Of a stretch of 48,216 bases of DNA, positions 22,316 through 30,939 are shown in pieces. Numbering within the stretch: position 1 is the first letter of the stretch; each line of letters starts with the position of its first letter. Source of the stretch: DASPWV01 sp046727855 (GTDB taxonomy: Bacteria > Acidobacteriota > Vicinamibacteria > Vicinamibacterales > UBA2999); assembly GCA_046727855.1 (NCBI GenBank), contig JBKPDL010000056.1:1-48216 (forward strand). The letters run 5' to 3'. The notes beneath the pieces are model-generated. The model was not told where the DNA came from, did not search any database, and was given only the letters and a program-made list of their open reading frames with translations. The translations under genes were made by a program, and so were the position numbers.

Positions 22316-23941
22316 ATGAAAAGCGTGCTCGAAGCCGGTCCGCAAAAGGTCGAGCGACAGCGCTCGTTCACCACGATCTCGGGACGGCCGATCGAGCGTC
22401 TTTACACTCCCGCTGACATCGCGGCGCTCGATTACACGCGCGACCTTGGCAATCCCGGCGAGTTCCCATATACGCGCGGGATTCATCCTACCGGCTACCG
22501 CGGCAAGCTGTGGACGATGCGGCAGTTTGCGGGCTTCGGTACGCCGGAAGAAACCAATCAGCGCTACAAGGATCTGATTGCCGCTGGTGGCACGGGATTA
22601 TCGGTCGCTTTCGATCTGCCGACCCTGATGGGCCGCGATCCCGATCACGAGCTGTCGCTTGGCGAAGTGGGGAAGTGCGGCGTCAACGTGACCTCGCTCG
22701 CCGACATGGAGCGGCTCTTCGACGGCATCGCGCTCGGCGACATTACGACGTCGATGACGATCAATTCACCGGCGCCGATGGTTTTCGCGATGTACCTGGT
22801 CGTCGCCGAAAAGCAGGGCGCCGACTGGCAGAAGATCTCCGGGACGATTCAGAACGACATTCTCAAAGAGTTCATCGCGCAAAAGGAATACATCTTCCCG
22901 CCGCGGCCATCGATGCGGTTGATTACCGACATCTTCGGCTTCTGCTCCAGGCACGTTCCCAAGTGGAACACCATCTCGGTGAGCGGCTACCATATTCGTG
23001 AGGCGGGTTCCACCGCGCTGCAGGAGCTGGCGTTCACTCTGCGCGACGGCCTGGAATACGTTCAATACGGCGTCGACGCCGGTCTCGACGTCGACGACTT
23101 CGTCCCCCGCATCTCGTTCTTCTTCAACTCCCACAGCGATTTCTTCGAAGAGATCGCCAAGTATCGTGCGGCCCGCAAGCTGTGGGCCGAGGCGATGCGC
23201 GATCGTTTTGGCGCGGCCAATCCGCGATCGTGGCAGTTGCGGTTCCACACGCAGACCGCCGGCGTCTCGCTCACGGCGCAACAGCCATATAACAACGTCG
23301 TGCGCACCGCTCTGCAGGCGCTGGCGGCGGTGCTCGGCGGCACCAACTCACTGCATACCAACTCACTCGACGAAGCGCTGGCGCTGCCGACCACACAATC
23401 GGCGACGATTGCATTGCGCACGCAGCAGATCATCGCGCACGAAAGCGGTGTCACCAACGTCGTCGATCCATTGGGCGGCTCGTACTTCGTCGAGAAGCTC
23501 ACCCGCGAGATGGAAGAGGGCACCAGGCAGTACTGGGCCACGATCGATCGCATGGGTGGCATGGTGGAAGCCATCGAGCGCGGCTACCCGCAGAAGGAAA
23601 TTGCCGAAGCCGCGTACCAGTTCCAGCAGGCTGTGGAGCGGCGCGAGAAGGTCATCGTCGGCGTCAACGACTTCGTGCAGCAGGACGAGCCGCCGATCGA
23701 AATCCTGTACATCGACGAAACTACGGCGGAGAAGCAGATTCGGCGTCTCGAGCAGCTGCGCAAGACGCGCGACAACGATCGTGTGGCGCGTACGCTGGAT
23801 GCGCTTCGCCAAACCGCACGCAGCAGCGGCAATACCATGCCGGCCATCCTCGACTGCGTTCGCGCCTACGCGACTGTCGGTGAGATGTGCGACGCGCTGC
23901 GACAAGTGTGGGGCGAGTACGAGGAAGTTCCGATCATCTGA
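22316..23941 (+). CDS. B12-dependent acyl-CoA mutase large subunit, isobutyryl-CoA mutase-like active site
   Basis: The 541-residue chain is the catalytic barrel of the methylmalonyl-CoA mutase family, without the B12 domain, which is encoded separately at 23986. Family motifs: YTRGIHPTGYRGKLWTMRQ, VAFDLPTLMGRDPD, SMTINSPAPMVFAMY, GTIQNDILKEF, HTQTAGVSLTAQQPYNN and VDPLGGSYFVE. The two residues that set substrate choice are Phe71 (where methylmalonyl-CoA mutase has Tyr89) and Gln189 (where it has Arg207). The spacing from 71 to 189 equals that from 89 to 207, so the alignment is exact. Phe/Gln is the pair described for isobutyryl-CoA mutase, which interconverts isobutyryl- and n-butyryl-CoA. 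I therefore favour that activity, though annotation pipelines would call it methylmalonyl-CoA mutase. A nearby IlvE and acyl-CoA dehydrogenase fit valine or branched-acyl metabolism. Confidence 0.9.
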   Translation: MKSVLEAGPQKVERQRSFTTISGRPIERLYTPADIAALDYTRDLGNPGEFPYTRGIHPTGYRGKLWTMRQFAGFGTPEETNQRYKDLIAAGGTGLSVAFDLPTLMGRDPDHELSLGEVGKCGVNVTSLADMERLFDGIALGDITTSMTINSPAPMVFAMYLVVAEKQGADWQKISGTIQNDILKEFIAQKEYIFPPRPSMRLITDIFGFCSRHVPKWNTISVSGYHIREAGSTALQELAFTLRDGLEYVQYGVDAGLDVDDFVPRISFFFNSHSDFFEEIAKYRAARKLWAEAMRDRFGAANPRSWQLRFHTQTAGVSLTAQQPYNNVVRTALQALAAVLGGTNSLHTNSLDEALALPTTQSATIALRTQQIIAHESGVTNVVDPLGGSYFVEKLTREMEEGTRQYWATIDRMGGMVEAIERGYPQKEIAEAAYQFQQAVERREKVIVGVNDFVQQDEPPIEILYIDETTAEKQIRRLEQLRKTRDNDRVARTLDALRQTARSSGNTMPAILDCVRAYATVGEMCDALRQVWGEYEEVPII

Positions 23942-23953
23942 CATTTCGGAAAC

Positions 23954-23985
23954 ATGTAGCGCGGACCTTGAGGTCCGCGAAAAAT
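23954..23985 (+). repeat. TGTAGCGCGGACCTTGAGGTCCGCG hairpin between the mutase subunit genes
   Basis: CGCGGACC (23960-23967), loop TTGA, GGTCCGCG (23972-23979) form a perfect stem. The only Shine-Dalgarno-like GAGG for the next gene (ATG 23986) overlaps its loop and 3' arm. The sequence resembles a small dispersed repeat I associate with acidobacterial genomes (memory, not checked). Confidence 0.7.
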
Positions 23986-24396
23986 ATGGCCCAGAAGATT
24001 CGAGTAGTTATTGCCAAACCCGGCCTTGACGGTCACGACCGCGGCGCCAAGGTCATTGCGCGGGCGTTGCGCGACGCCGGCATGGAGGTCATCTACACGG
24101 GCCTGCGCCAAACGCCCGAGCAGATTGTGAGCGCGGCGCTTCAGGAAGACGCCGATGCCATCGGTCTCTCGATCCTGTCGGGCGCGCACATGCACATCTG
24201 CCCGCGTGTCGTCGAGCTGCTCAAAGAACAGGGGCTCGACGATGTCCTCGTCGTCGTTGGCGGAATCATCCCGGACGTCGACATTCCGAAGCTGAATGCG
24301 CTCGGCATCAAAGGCGTGTTCATCCCCGGCACGCCGATGCAGGAAATCGTGGATTTCATCAATCGGAACGTCGGTGCGCGGATCGAGTCTGCGTGA
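23986..24396 (+). CDS. B12-binding small subunit of the acyl-CoA mutase
   Basis: This 136-residue cobalamin-binding domain pairs with the large subunit at 22316. The base-off/His-on signature is complete: DGHDRG (DxHxxG, His about 18), SILSGAH (SxL) and VVVGGIIPD (GG). The opening KIRVVIAKPGLDGHDRGAKVIARALRDAGMEV is the standard start of MCM/ICM small subunits. Separate subunits are the arrangement of isobutyryl-CoA mutase (IcmA/IcmB) and some archaeal methylmalonyl-CoA mutases. No MeaB/ArgK-type chaperone GTPase is in the window. The gene lies 44 bases after the large subunit, with a hairpin in between. Confidence 0.95.
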   Translation: MAQKIRVVIAKPGLDGHDRGAKVIARALRDAGMEVIYTGLRQTPEQIVSAALQEDADAIGLSILSGAHMHICPRVVELLKEQGLDDVLVVVGGIIPDVDIPKLNALGIKGVFIPGTPMQEIVDFINRNVGARIESA

Positions 24397-24411
24397 GACC
24401 GCCTGAGCGCC

Positions 24412-25762
24412 ATGAGCTACTCGTTGCTCCTGGCCGACGGCAAACGCCACGACGCATCGCGTCCTCGAGCTCACCCTTGCCGACCCGGATGTGCATGTGA
24501 TTCACGTGCCGGACGGCCAACGCGCGATCGAGCACATGGCAACCGAGCGGCCGGACATCGTTCTCGCAGAAGTTGAGATGGCGCGAGTCGGCGGGTTCGA
24601 TTTGGCACAGTTCGTCACAAAACGGCCGCATTTAGAGGGCGTACCTGTGCTGCTCCTGACCGGAGCGTTCGATACGATCGACGAACGGAAGGTCACGGAC
24701 TCCGGTGCGGCCGGTGTCATCGTCAAACCGTTCGAGCCAATACTTGTGATGAGCCGCGTCAAAGAACTCCTCGGCCTGGCCAAACAGGACCAGTCGCCAG
24801 TGAAGCCGGCGCCGGGGCGAATGATTACGTCGACGGACCGGTCCGCGAACCGTCAGCCGGTGCCACCCCGTAGTGTTGGTCCGCCCAAAGCGCCAACGGC
24901 TGCGATATCCTCAGCGCCGGCCGCGGCGCCGCAACCGGCGCCAGCGGCGAAGCCCGTGATTCCGCCGGCGGCGGCGACCCCGCCGTCCGTGCCTCCTGTC
25001 CCTCCTGCGACGATTACGCCATCTTCGGGCTCGCCGCTGGTGCCGTCGCCGTCGCGCGACGCATCACCTCAACGTGCAGCGGGCACGGATTTATCGCGTG
25101 GGGAATCAGCCGTGGGAACCGCTGCGCCGGTTGAGAGTCGTTCGGGCGGAGCCCAGGATTATCTCGATCGACTCGACGCGGCGTTCGATAATCTCGATGC
25201 GCAACTTTCCGGCCGGGCCCCGAATCGGCCGGCCGCCGCCGCACGCACCTCCGGCACAGACAGCGGAATCGACAAAAAGGCGACCGATATGGATGGCGAG
25301 TGGTTTTCAAACGAACGCACCGCGCCGCATGGCGCAAAAACGGCTGCGCGGAGCGTTTCGCCGGTAGATGCACTGCTCGCCCAACCCGCGAGTGTGCCAT
25401 CGGCACCTCCCGCTGCCGTTCAAATCTCCGACCAGGTGATCGAACGGATTGCGGCGCGGGTCAGCGAGCGGCAAGGTCCGTCTCCGCCGCCGCCCGCTGT
25501 TGAAGTTCCAGAGGGTGTGATCGAACGGATCGCCATGCGCGTGGGCGAGCGTCTCACGCCTCCGCCTGCGTCGCCGTCGGCACCAGCGCCGCTCGACTTG
25601 TCGGACGAAGCCGTACAGCGTATCGCCACACGGGTCGCCGCCCAGCTCACCGAAGGTGTCTTGATCGAGACCGTCACACAAGTTGTGACCGCCGTCACCG
25701 AGCGCCTTGTGCGCGAAGAGATTGCACGAATTCGTGCAAGCGCTCAGGCGCGCAAGAGCTAA
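24412..25762 (+). CDS. Response regulator with a Pro/Ala-rich linker and repeated C-terminal helices; frameshifted near its start
   Basis: The receiver begins MSYSLLLADG at the ATG at 24412, but the homology (NATTHRVLELTLADPDVHVIHVPDGQ) continues in the next frame. One extra A in the AAA at 24442-24444 accounts for the shift. Without it the protein has about 449 residues. The receiver ends at VIVKPFEP, with the conserved Lys; LLLTG holds the Thr. The acceptor position reads DIVLAEVEM, with Glu in place of Asp, so normal phosphorylation is doubtful. A low-complexity Pro/Ala linker (about 120-250) follows. The C-terminus has three helical repeats (ISDQVIERIAARVSER, VPEGVIERIAMRVGER, LSDEAVQRIATRVAAQ) and then VTAVTERLVREEIARIRA. 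Such tails are known in acidobacterial and deltaproteobacterial regulators; their role is unknown. If only the downstream frame is used, translation could begin at the GTG at 24491. Confidence 0.75.
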
Positions 25763-25918
25763 AGTCACTGTTCTCGAATTCCGGTAGCCGGGCACGTCGC
25801 TGCGCGCCTTGCGTTCGAAGCGTCCACGCCGCCGGGCATCAACTTTGCGCGCGTGCGCAACCGTTGCGGAGAAGGCGCGCCGTCAAACGAGGTCGTCGTC
25901 TTCGTTCCCACGCGCTGA
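25763..25918 (+). pseudogene. Relic of the C-terminus of a fibronectin-III-like domain protein
   Basis: Directly after the response-regulator stop, an open stretch of 51 codons without a usable start reads ...ARLAFEASTPPGINFARVRNRCGEGAPSNEVVVFVPTR and then stops at 25916-25918. The part PPGINFARVRNRCGEGAPSNEVVV has the shape of the last strands of the fibronectin-like domains common in acidobacterial secreted proteins (PxGxYxVRVRAxNxCGxSxPSNEVVV, from memory). I read it as the tail of a lost gene. Confidence 0.5.
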
Positions 25919-25919
25919 T

Positions 25920-25949
25920 TTGCTACCGCAAGCGTCAACCCGCTACGAT
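25920..25949 (+). promoter_or_regulatory. Possible valS promoter
   Basis: TTGCTA (25920-25925) and TACGAT (25944-25949) are 18 bases apart, each 4 of 6 to consensus. Transcription would begin about 2 bases before the valS ATG at 25958, and no Shine-Dalgarno sequence precedes that ATG, so the message may be leaderless. Confidence 0.3.
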
Positions 25950-25957
25950 CAGCGGTT

Positions 25958-28501
25958 ATGGCGCACGTTCCGGACAAGCCCGCGCTCGAGGGGCTCGAAG
26001 AGAAATGGCAGGCGCGATGGGAGGCCGAGGGCACCTATCGCTTCGGTCGAAACCGCCGACGCGACGAGGTGTACTCGATCGACACGCCGCCTCCCACAGT
26101 CAGCGGAGCCCTGCACGTCGGCCACGTCTTTTCCTTCACGCACACGGACTTCATTGCGCGGTTCCAACGGATGCGCGGCAAAGCGGTGTTCTACCCGATG
26201 GGGTGGGACGACAACGGCCTGCCGACCGAGCGGCGGGTGCAGAACTACTTCGGCGTGCGCTGCGATCCGTCGCTGCCGTACGACCCAAAGTTCGAACCGC
26301 CGGCAAAACCGGACAAGCCGATTTCTGTTTCCCGTCCCAACTTCATTGAACTTTGCAATCAGCTGACGGTTGAAGACGAGAAGGCGTTCGAGCGTCTGTG
26401 GCGCTATCTCGGGCTGTCGGTGGACTGGTCGATGACCTACGCCACCATCGGCAAAGCGTCGCAGCGCGTCTCGCAGCTCATGTTCCTGCGTCTGCTGAAG
26501 AGAGGGCTGGCGTATCAGCTCGAGGCGCCGACGCTCTGGGACGTAGACTTTCGCACCGCCGTCGCGCAAGCCGAGCTCGAAGATCGTGAACAGCCCGCCG
26601 CCTATTACCGCGTGCGCTTTCACAAAGCGGACGGCGGCTCGGTAGAAATCGAGACCACGCGGCCGGAACTCCTGCCTGCGTGCGTCGCACTGGTGGCGCA
26701 TCCAGATGATGAGCGATATCAGCCGTTGTTCGGCAGCGAAGTCATCACGCCGCTCTTCGGCGCGCGCGTGCCGGTCAAGGCGCATCCGCTCGCGGCGCCG
26801 GACAAGGGCACCGGCATCGCGATGATCTGCACGTTCGGCGACATCACCGACGTCACGTGGTGGCGCGAACTGCGGCTTCCGGTTCGCGCCGTGATTCAGC
26901 CCAATGGCACGCTCGCGCCGGTCAAGTGGGGCTCTCCCGGTTGGGAGTCGGTCGACGCAGCAAAGGCTCAGGCAGCGTACGACCAGCTTGCCGGTCTTTC
27001 GGCGAAAAAAGCGCAAGCCGTGGTTGCGGAGCAACTCCGTCAACGCGGCGAGCTGCTCGGCCACCCGAAGCCGATCACGCACAACGTCAAGTTCTACGAA
27101 AAGGGCGATCGACCGCTCGAGATCGTGACCAGCCGTCAGTGGTTCATCAGGACGATGGATTTTCGCGAAGAGTTCCTGACGTTTGGGCGTCAGATCGAGT
27201 GGCACCCGCCCTACATGCGCACGCGCTACGAAAATTGGGTCAACGGTCTGAACGGCGATTGGTGTATCAGCCGGCAACGCTTCTTTGGCGTCGCGTTTCC
27301 CGTGTGGTATCGGATCGGCGCTGACGGCATCGTTGATTATCAGCATCCGCTCCTGCCTGAGGAATCGCGTTTGCCGCTCGACCCGTCAACCGACGTGCCA
27401 GACGGCTACACCGAAACGCAGCGCGGGCAAAAAGGCGGGTTCGTTGGCGACCCGGACGTGATGGACACCTGGGCGACATCTTCGGTAACGCCGCAGATCG
27501 TGTGTGGATACGAAAGCGATCCCGATCTGTTCGCGCGCACCTTCCCCATGGATCTGCGCCCGCAGGCGCACGACATCATTCGCACCTGGCTGTTCTCCAG
27601 CGTCGTGCGCAGCTACTTCGAGCACGGCACGATTCCGTGGAAGCACGCGGCGATCTCGGGGTTTGTCCTCGATCCCAATCGCAAGAAGATGTCGAAGTCG
27701 AAGGGCAACGTCGTGACGCCGCTCGCGTTGCTGCAGGAGTACGGCTCGGACGGCGTACGGTACTGGGCTGCGCGCGGTGGTCCTGGCGTGGACACAGCGT
27801 TTGATGTCGGGCAGATGAAGATCGGCCGGCGGCTCGCGATCAAGCTGCTGAACGCGTCGAAGTTTGTCCTCACGGGAGGGACCGCGGGGGGCGACGTGAC
27901 GCATCCGCTCGATCGTGGCATGCTGACAGACCTCGCCGCGCTCGTGACCGAAGCGACCGAGGCGCTCGACGGCTACGAATACGCGCGGGTGATCGATCGC
28001 GCCGAAGCGTTCTTCTGGAGCTTTTGCGACAACTATCTCGAGTTGATCAAATCGCGGCGCTACGGCGATCACGGACCCGAGCAGGCGGCATCGGCGAATC
28101 ACGCCTTGCAGGCGGCGTTGTCGGTAATGCTCCGACTGTTTGCGCCCTATCTGCCTTTTGTGACCGAGGAGGTCTGGTCATGGTGGCGCGAAGGCTCGGT
28201 CCACCGCGCGCCGTGGCCGGCGGCGAGCGATCTCGCCGCACTCGCGCCACCCGATGCCGAAGCATCGGCGGCACTTGCCGTCGTGACCGACGTGCTCGGA
28301 GAAGTTCGACGCCTCAAGTCGGAAGCGAAGCGGCCGCTGAAGGTCGAGATCACGCGGGCGCTGGTGCGCGACACCCCTGAACGGCTGGCGCATCTCGGGC
28401 TGGGCCGAATCGATCTTTGCGCGGCCGCCAACATCAGCAGCCTGGTGATCGAAGCGGCGGCGGCGTTTTCAATCGAGCTCGAATTCGCCGAAGCAGCCTG
28501 A
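25958..28501 (+). CDS. valS: Valyl-tRNA synthetase, short form without the C-terminal coiled coil
   Basis: ValS charges tRNA-Val. The 847-residue class I synthetase has the HIGH-type motif in PPPTVSGALHVGHVFS (HVGH), the editing domain (IETTRPELLPACVALVAHP) and KKMSKSKGN as KMSKS. FYPMGWDDNGLPTERRVQNYFGVRCDPSLPY marks the subfamily shared with Actinobacteria, Rickettsia and archaeal-like enzymes, as I recall. The protein stops soon after the anticodon-binding domain and lacks the roughly 70-residue coiled-coil tRNA-binding arm of the E. coli type (951 aa). It heads a close-packed run of genes: nadC begins 2 bases after its stop. Confidence 0.96.
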   Translation: MAHVPDKPALEGLEEKWQARWEAEGTYRFGRNRRRDEVYSIDTPPPTVSGALHVGHVFSFTHTDFIARFQRMRGKAVFYPMGWDDNGLPTERRVQNYFGVRCDPSLPYDPKFEPPAKPDKPISVSRPNFIELCNQLTVEDEKAFERLWRYLGLSVDWSMTYATIGKASQRVSQLMFLRLLKRGLAYQLEAPTLWDVDFRTAVAQAELEDREQPAAYYRVRFHKADGGSVEIETTRPELLPACVALVAHPDDERYQPLFGSEVITPLFGARVPVKAHPLAAPDKGTGIAMICTFGDITDVTWWRELRLPVRAVIQPNGTLAPVKWGSPGWESVDAAKAQAAYDQLAGLSAKKAQAVVAEQLRQRGELLGHPKPITHNVKFYEKGDRPLEIVTSRQWFIRTMDFREEFLTFGRQIEWHPPYMRTRYENWVNGLNGDWCISRQRFFGVAFPVWYRIGADGIVDYQHPLLPEESRLPLDPSTDVPDGYTETQRGQKGGFVGDPDVMDTWATSSVTPQIVCGYESDPDLFARTFPMDLRPQAHDIIRTWLFSSVVRSYFEHGTIPWKHAAISGFVLDPNRKKMSKSKGNVVTPLALLQEYGSDGVRYWAARGGPGVDTAFDVGQMKIGRRLAIKLLNASKFVLTGGTAGGDVTHPLDRGMLTDLAALVTEATEALDGYEYARVIDRAEAFFWSFCDNYLELIKSRRYGDHGPEQAASANHALQAALSVMLRLFAPYLPFVTEEVWSWWREGSVHRAPWPAASDLAALAPPDAEASAALAVVTDVLGEVRRLKSEAKRPLKVEITRALVRDTPERLAHLGLGRIDLCAAANISSLVIEAAAAFSIELEFAEAA

Positions 28502-28503
28502 CC

Positions 28504-29346
28504 ATGGATCCGCTGCCGCCGGATGCCTATCGCGATCTCGTGGCGCGCGCACTCGCCGAAGACATCGGCGCCGGCGACATCACCAGCGAGGCGACCATCA
28601 CGACGGAGCAGCATGCCCGCGGGATCATGCTCGCCAGGAGCAATCTCGTGCTCGCAGGTCTCGAGATAGCCGCCGAGACGTTTCGCCAGTGCGACGGCGA
28701 CGTCATCTTCAGCGTTCACATGCGAGACGGGCAACAGTGCGCGGCGGGAAGCGTGGTTGCCGACGTCGCCGGTTCGGCGCGCGCACTGCTGGCGGCCGAA
28801 CGCACCGCGCTCAATTTCCTCCAACGCTTGAGCGGCATTGCCACGGAAACGCATCGCTATGTGGCTGCAGCCGCCGGAAAGATCATCGTGCTCGACACCC
28901 GCAAGACGACGCCCACGCTGCGCGTACTGGAGAAATACGCGGTTCGCTGCGGCGGCGGGACAAATCATCGTTATCGCCTGGATGACGGCGTTCTGATCAA
29001 GGACAACCACAAGCGCCTTGCGGGAGGCATTACGGCGGTGCTGACACGTGCGCAAGCAGCGGCGTCGCGCCTGCCGATCGAGGTCGAAGTCGAAACACTC
29101 CAAGAGCTCGATCAAGCACTTGCGGCCGGAGCCGAGCGAATTCTGCTCGACAACTTCGATGGACCGCACCTGCGCGACGCGGTGCAGCGCTGTCGCGGCC
29201 GTGCGGTCGTGGAGGTCTCCGGCGGGGTCACACTCGAGCGTCTCCACGAGATCGCTGAAACCGGAGCGGACTTCGTGTCGGTGGGCGCGCTCACGCATTC
29301 GGTTCGCGCCGCCGACATAAGCTTTGAGCTCGAGCCGCTCGAGTGA
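28504..29346 (+). CDS. nadC: Nicotinate-nucleotide pyrophosphorylase (carboxylating)
   Basis: NadC makes nicotinate mononucleotide from quinolinate and PRPP in NAD synthesis. The 280-residue protein has the N-terminal ALAEDIGAGDITSEA segment, then ERTALNFLQRLSGIAT and VLDTRKTTPTLRVLEKYAV. Next come CGGGTNHRYRLDDGVLIKDNH with the substrate-binding Arg, His and Lys, IEVEVETLQE, ILLDNFD, and VEVSGGVTLERL. All key segments are present. The ATG is 2 bases after the valS stop, and its own stop overlaps the next gene's GTG. No nadA or nadB lies in the window. Confidence 0.96.
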   Translation: MDPLPPDAYRDLVARALAEDIGAGDITSEATITTEQHARGIMLARSNLVLAGLEIAAETFRQCDGDVIFSVHMRDGQQCAAGSVVADVAGSARALLAAERTALNFLQRLSGIATETHRYVAAAAGKIIVLDTRKTTPTLRVLEKYAVRCGGGTNHRYRLDDGVLIKDNHKRLAGGITAVLTRAQAAASRLPIEVEVETLQELDQALAAGAERILLDNFDGPHLRDAVQRCRGRAVVEVSGGVTLERLHEIAETGADFVSVGALTHSVRAADISFELEPLE

Positions 29347-30152
29347 TTCCCACATCGTCACCGCTGCCGCCGGAGATTGCCGCCGGCTACCACGCCGCGC
29401 TCGCGCGGATGCCGCCGCTGCGACTCGATGTGCGGTGGTTTTCCTCTGTCGCGTCGACGATGGACCTTGCCGCGCAAGCCGCTCGGGACGGCGCTCGCGA
29501 AGGATTGGTCATCTGCGCCGATGAACAGACAGCGGGACGCGGTCGGCGCGGGCGATCGTGGCGCTCGCCGGCGGGCGCAGGTCTCTATTGGTCGATCGTT
29601 CTGCGCCCGGCGCACGACTGCGGCGATCCGCGAGCGCTGGCGTTGACCACTCTCGCCGCCGGCGTCGGGGTGCGCGAGGCCATCTTGCGCGCGACCGGTC
29701 TTGACGCCGAGCTCAAATGGCCCAACGACATCATGATCGGCCGACGCAAGCTCGCCGGTGTTCTCGCCGAAGGGCACGACATCGGCACCATGGAGCAGGC
29801 CATCGTTCTCGGCGTTGGCGTCAACCTTCTTCGCTGGTCGTACCCGCGCGATGTCGAATTGCGTGCGACCTCGCTCGAAACCGAGGTGGGCCGCGCGGTC
29901 GATCGCGCGCGGCTGCTCGAGGAGCTGCTCGTATCGATCGCAACCTGCTACGACCGTCTGCGCACCGGCGACACGGATGGTATTCTGCGAGCCTGGCGCG
30001 CCGCATCGCCATCGGCGCGCGGGGCCCGTGTCGAATCGCCGGATCGACACGTGTCGGGTGTGACGGCTGACGTGGACGAATCGGGAGCGCTGTTGATCAG
30101 AACTGCGTTGGGCATCGTGCGGGTCGTATCGGGTGAGCTCACATGGTTGTGA
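29343..30152 (+). CDS. birA: Biotin--[acetyl-CoA-carboxylase] ligase
   Basis: BirA attaches biotin to the carboxyl carrier protein. The 269-residue protein has the biotinyl-AMP loop GRGRRGRSW, the SSVASTMDLA opening, LKWPNDIMIGRRKLAGVLAE with the catalytic KWPND, and ILGVGVNLL. The N-terminal winged-helix DNA-binding domain of bifunctional BirA is missing, so it should not repress biotin genes. The C-terminal SH3-like domain (about 225-269) is present. Start is the GTG at 29343, overlapping the nadC stop. birA-coaX is a well-known neighbour pair. Confidence 0.94.
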   Translation: MIPTSSPLPPEIAAGYHAALARMPPLRLDVRWFSSVASTMDLAAQAARDGAREGLVICADEQTAGRGRRGRSWRSPAGAGLYWSIVLRPAHDCGDPRALALTTLAAGVGVREAILRATGLDAELKWPNDIMIGRRKLAGVLAEGHDIGTMEQAIVLGVGVNLLRWSYPRDVELRATSLETEVGRAVDRARLLEELLVSIATCYDRLRTGDTDGILRAWRAASPSARGARVESPDRHVSGVTADVDESGALLIRTALGIVRVVSGELTWL

Positions 30153-30162
30153 CGGGGGTCGC

Positions 30163-30939
30163 GTGCTCTTAGCCATCGATATCGGCAACACCAACATCGT
30201 TCTCGGTGTGTTTCGCGACGGCGATCTCGTTCACAGCTGGCGGCTCACGACGCTGCGCGAACGGACATCGGACGAGCTCGGCATCCTAATCACGAGCATG
30301 TGCGAGCACCACGGCATTCGCCCACGTGACATCTCGGGCATCGTGATGGCTTCCGTCGTGCCGCCGCAGACCGGCACCATGATTGCCATGGCGCGCGAGT
30401 ATTTCGAGCGCGAGCCGCTCAACCTCGAACCGGGTGTCAACACCGGGATGCCGGTGCTTTACGACAATCCGAATGAAGTTGGCGCCGATCGCGTGGTCAA
30501 CGGCATTGCCGCCTACGAGCAATTTGGCCGCGCGAAGAGCTGCGCCGTGATCGTGGTCGATTTCGGTACTGCGACGACGTTCGATGCCGTGTCAGCGAAA
30601 GGAGAGTACCTTGGCGGCGTGATTTGTCCTGGTCCGCAGATTTCCGCCGACGCGTTGTTCCAACGCGCCGCGAAGCTGCCGCGCATCGACGTCCGCAAGC
30701 CGGAGCGCGTAATTGGTAGCAACACGGTGGCCTCGATGCAGGCGGGTCTCTTCTGGGGTTACGTTGACATGGTTGACGGCCTGGTCCGCCGGATGCGCGC
30801 CGAACTCGGCGGCGTCGTCGCCGTCGTTGCGACCGGTGGTCTGGCCTCGATGGTGGCACCGGAAACGACGTGCATCGAGCATGTTGACGCTGACCTGACG
30901 CTGCGTGGACTGCGAATCGTGTGGGAACGGAATACGTGA
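30163..30939 (+). CDS. coaX: Type III pantothenate kinase
   Basis: CoaX phosphorylates pantothenate, the first step to coenzyme A, and resists feedback by CoA. The 258-residue protein has the phosphate-binding DIGNTNIVLGVF, the middle segment NEVGADRVVNGIAA, VIVVDFGTATTFDAV with the catalytic Asp, and ATGGLA near the end. The start is the GTG at 30163 after GGGGG; an upstream in-frame codon at 30133 would add 10 non-conserved residues inside birA. The stop overlaps the next gene (GTGA at 30936). Confidence 0.95.
   Translation: MLLAIDIGNTNIVLGVFRDGDLVHSWRLTTLRERTSDELGILITSMCEHHGIRPRDISGIVMASVVPPQTGTMIAMAREYFEREPLNLEPGVNTGMPVLYDNPNEVGADRVVNGIAAYEQFGRAKSCAVIVVDFGTATTFDAVSAKGEYLGGVICPGPQISADALFQRAAKLPRIDVRKPERVIGSNTVASMQAGLFWGYVDMVDGLVRRMRAELGGVVAVVATGGLASMVAPETTCIEHVDADLTLRGLRIVWERNT

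Noticed and set aside
25949..27346. Open frame of 465 codons opposite valS
   Set aside because: Antisense shadow; the valS strand has HIGH, editing and KMSKS motifs.
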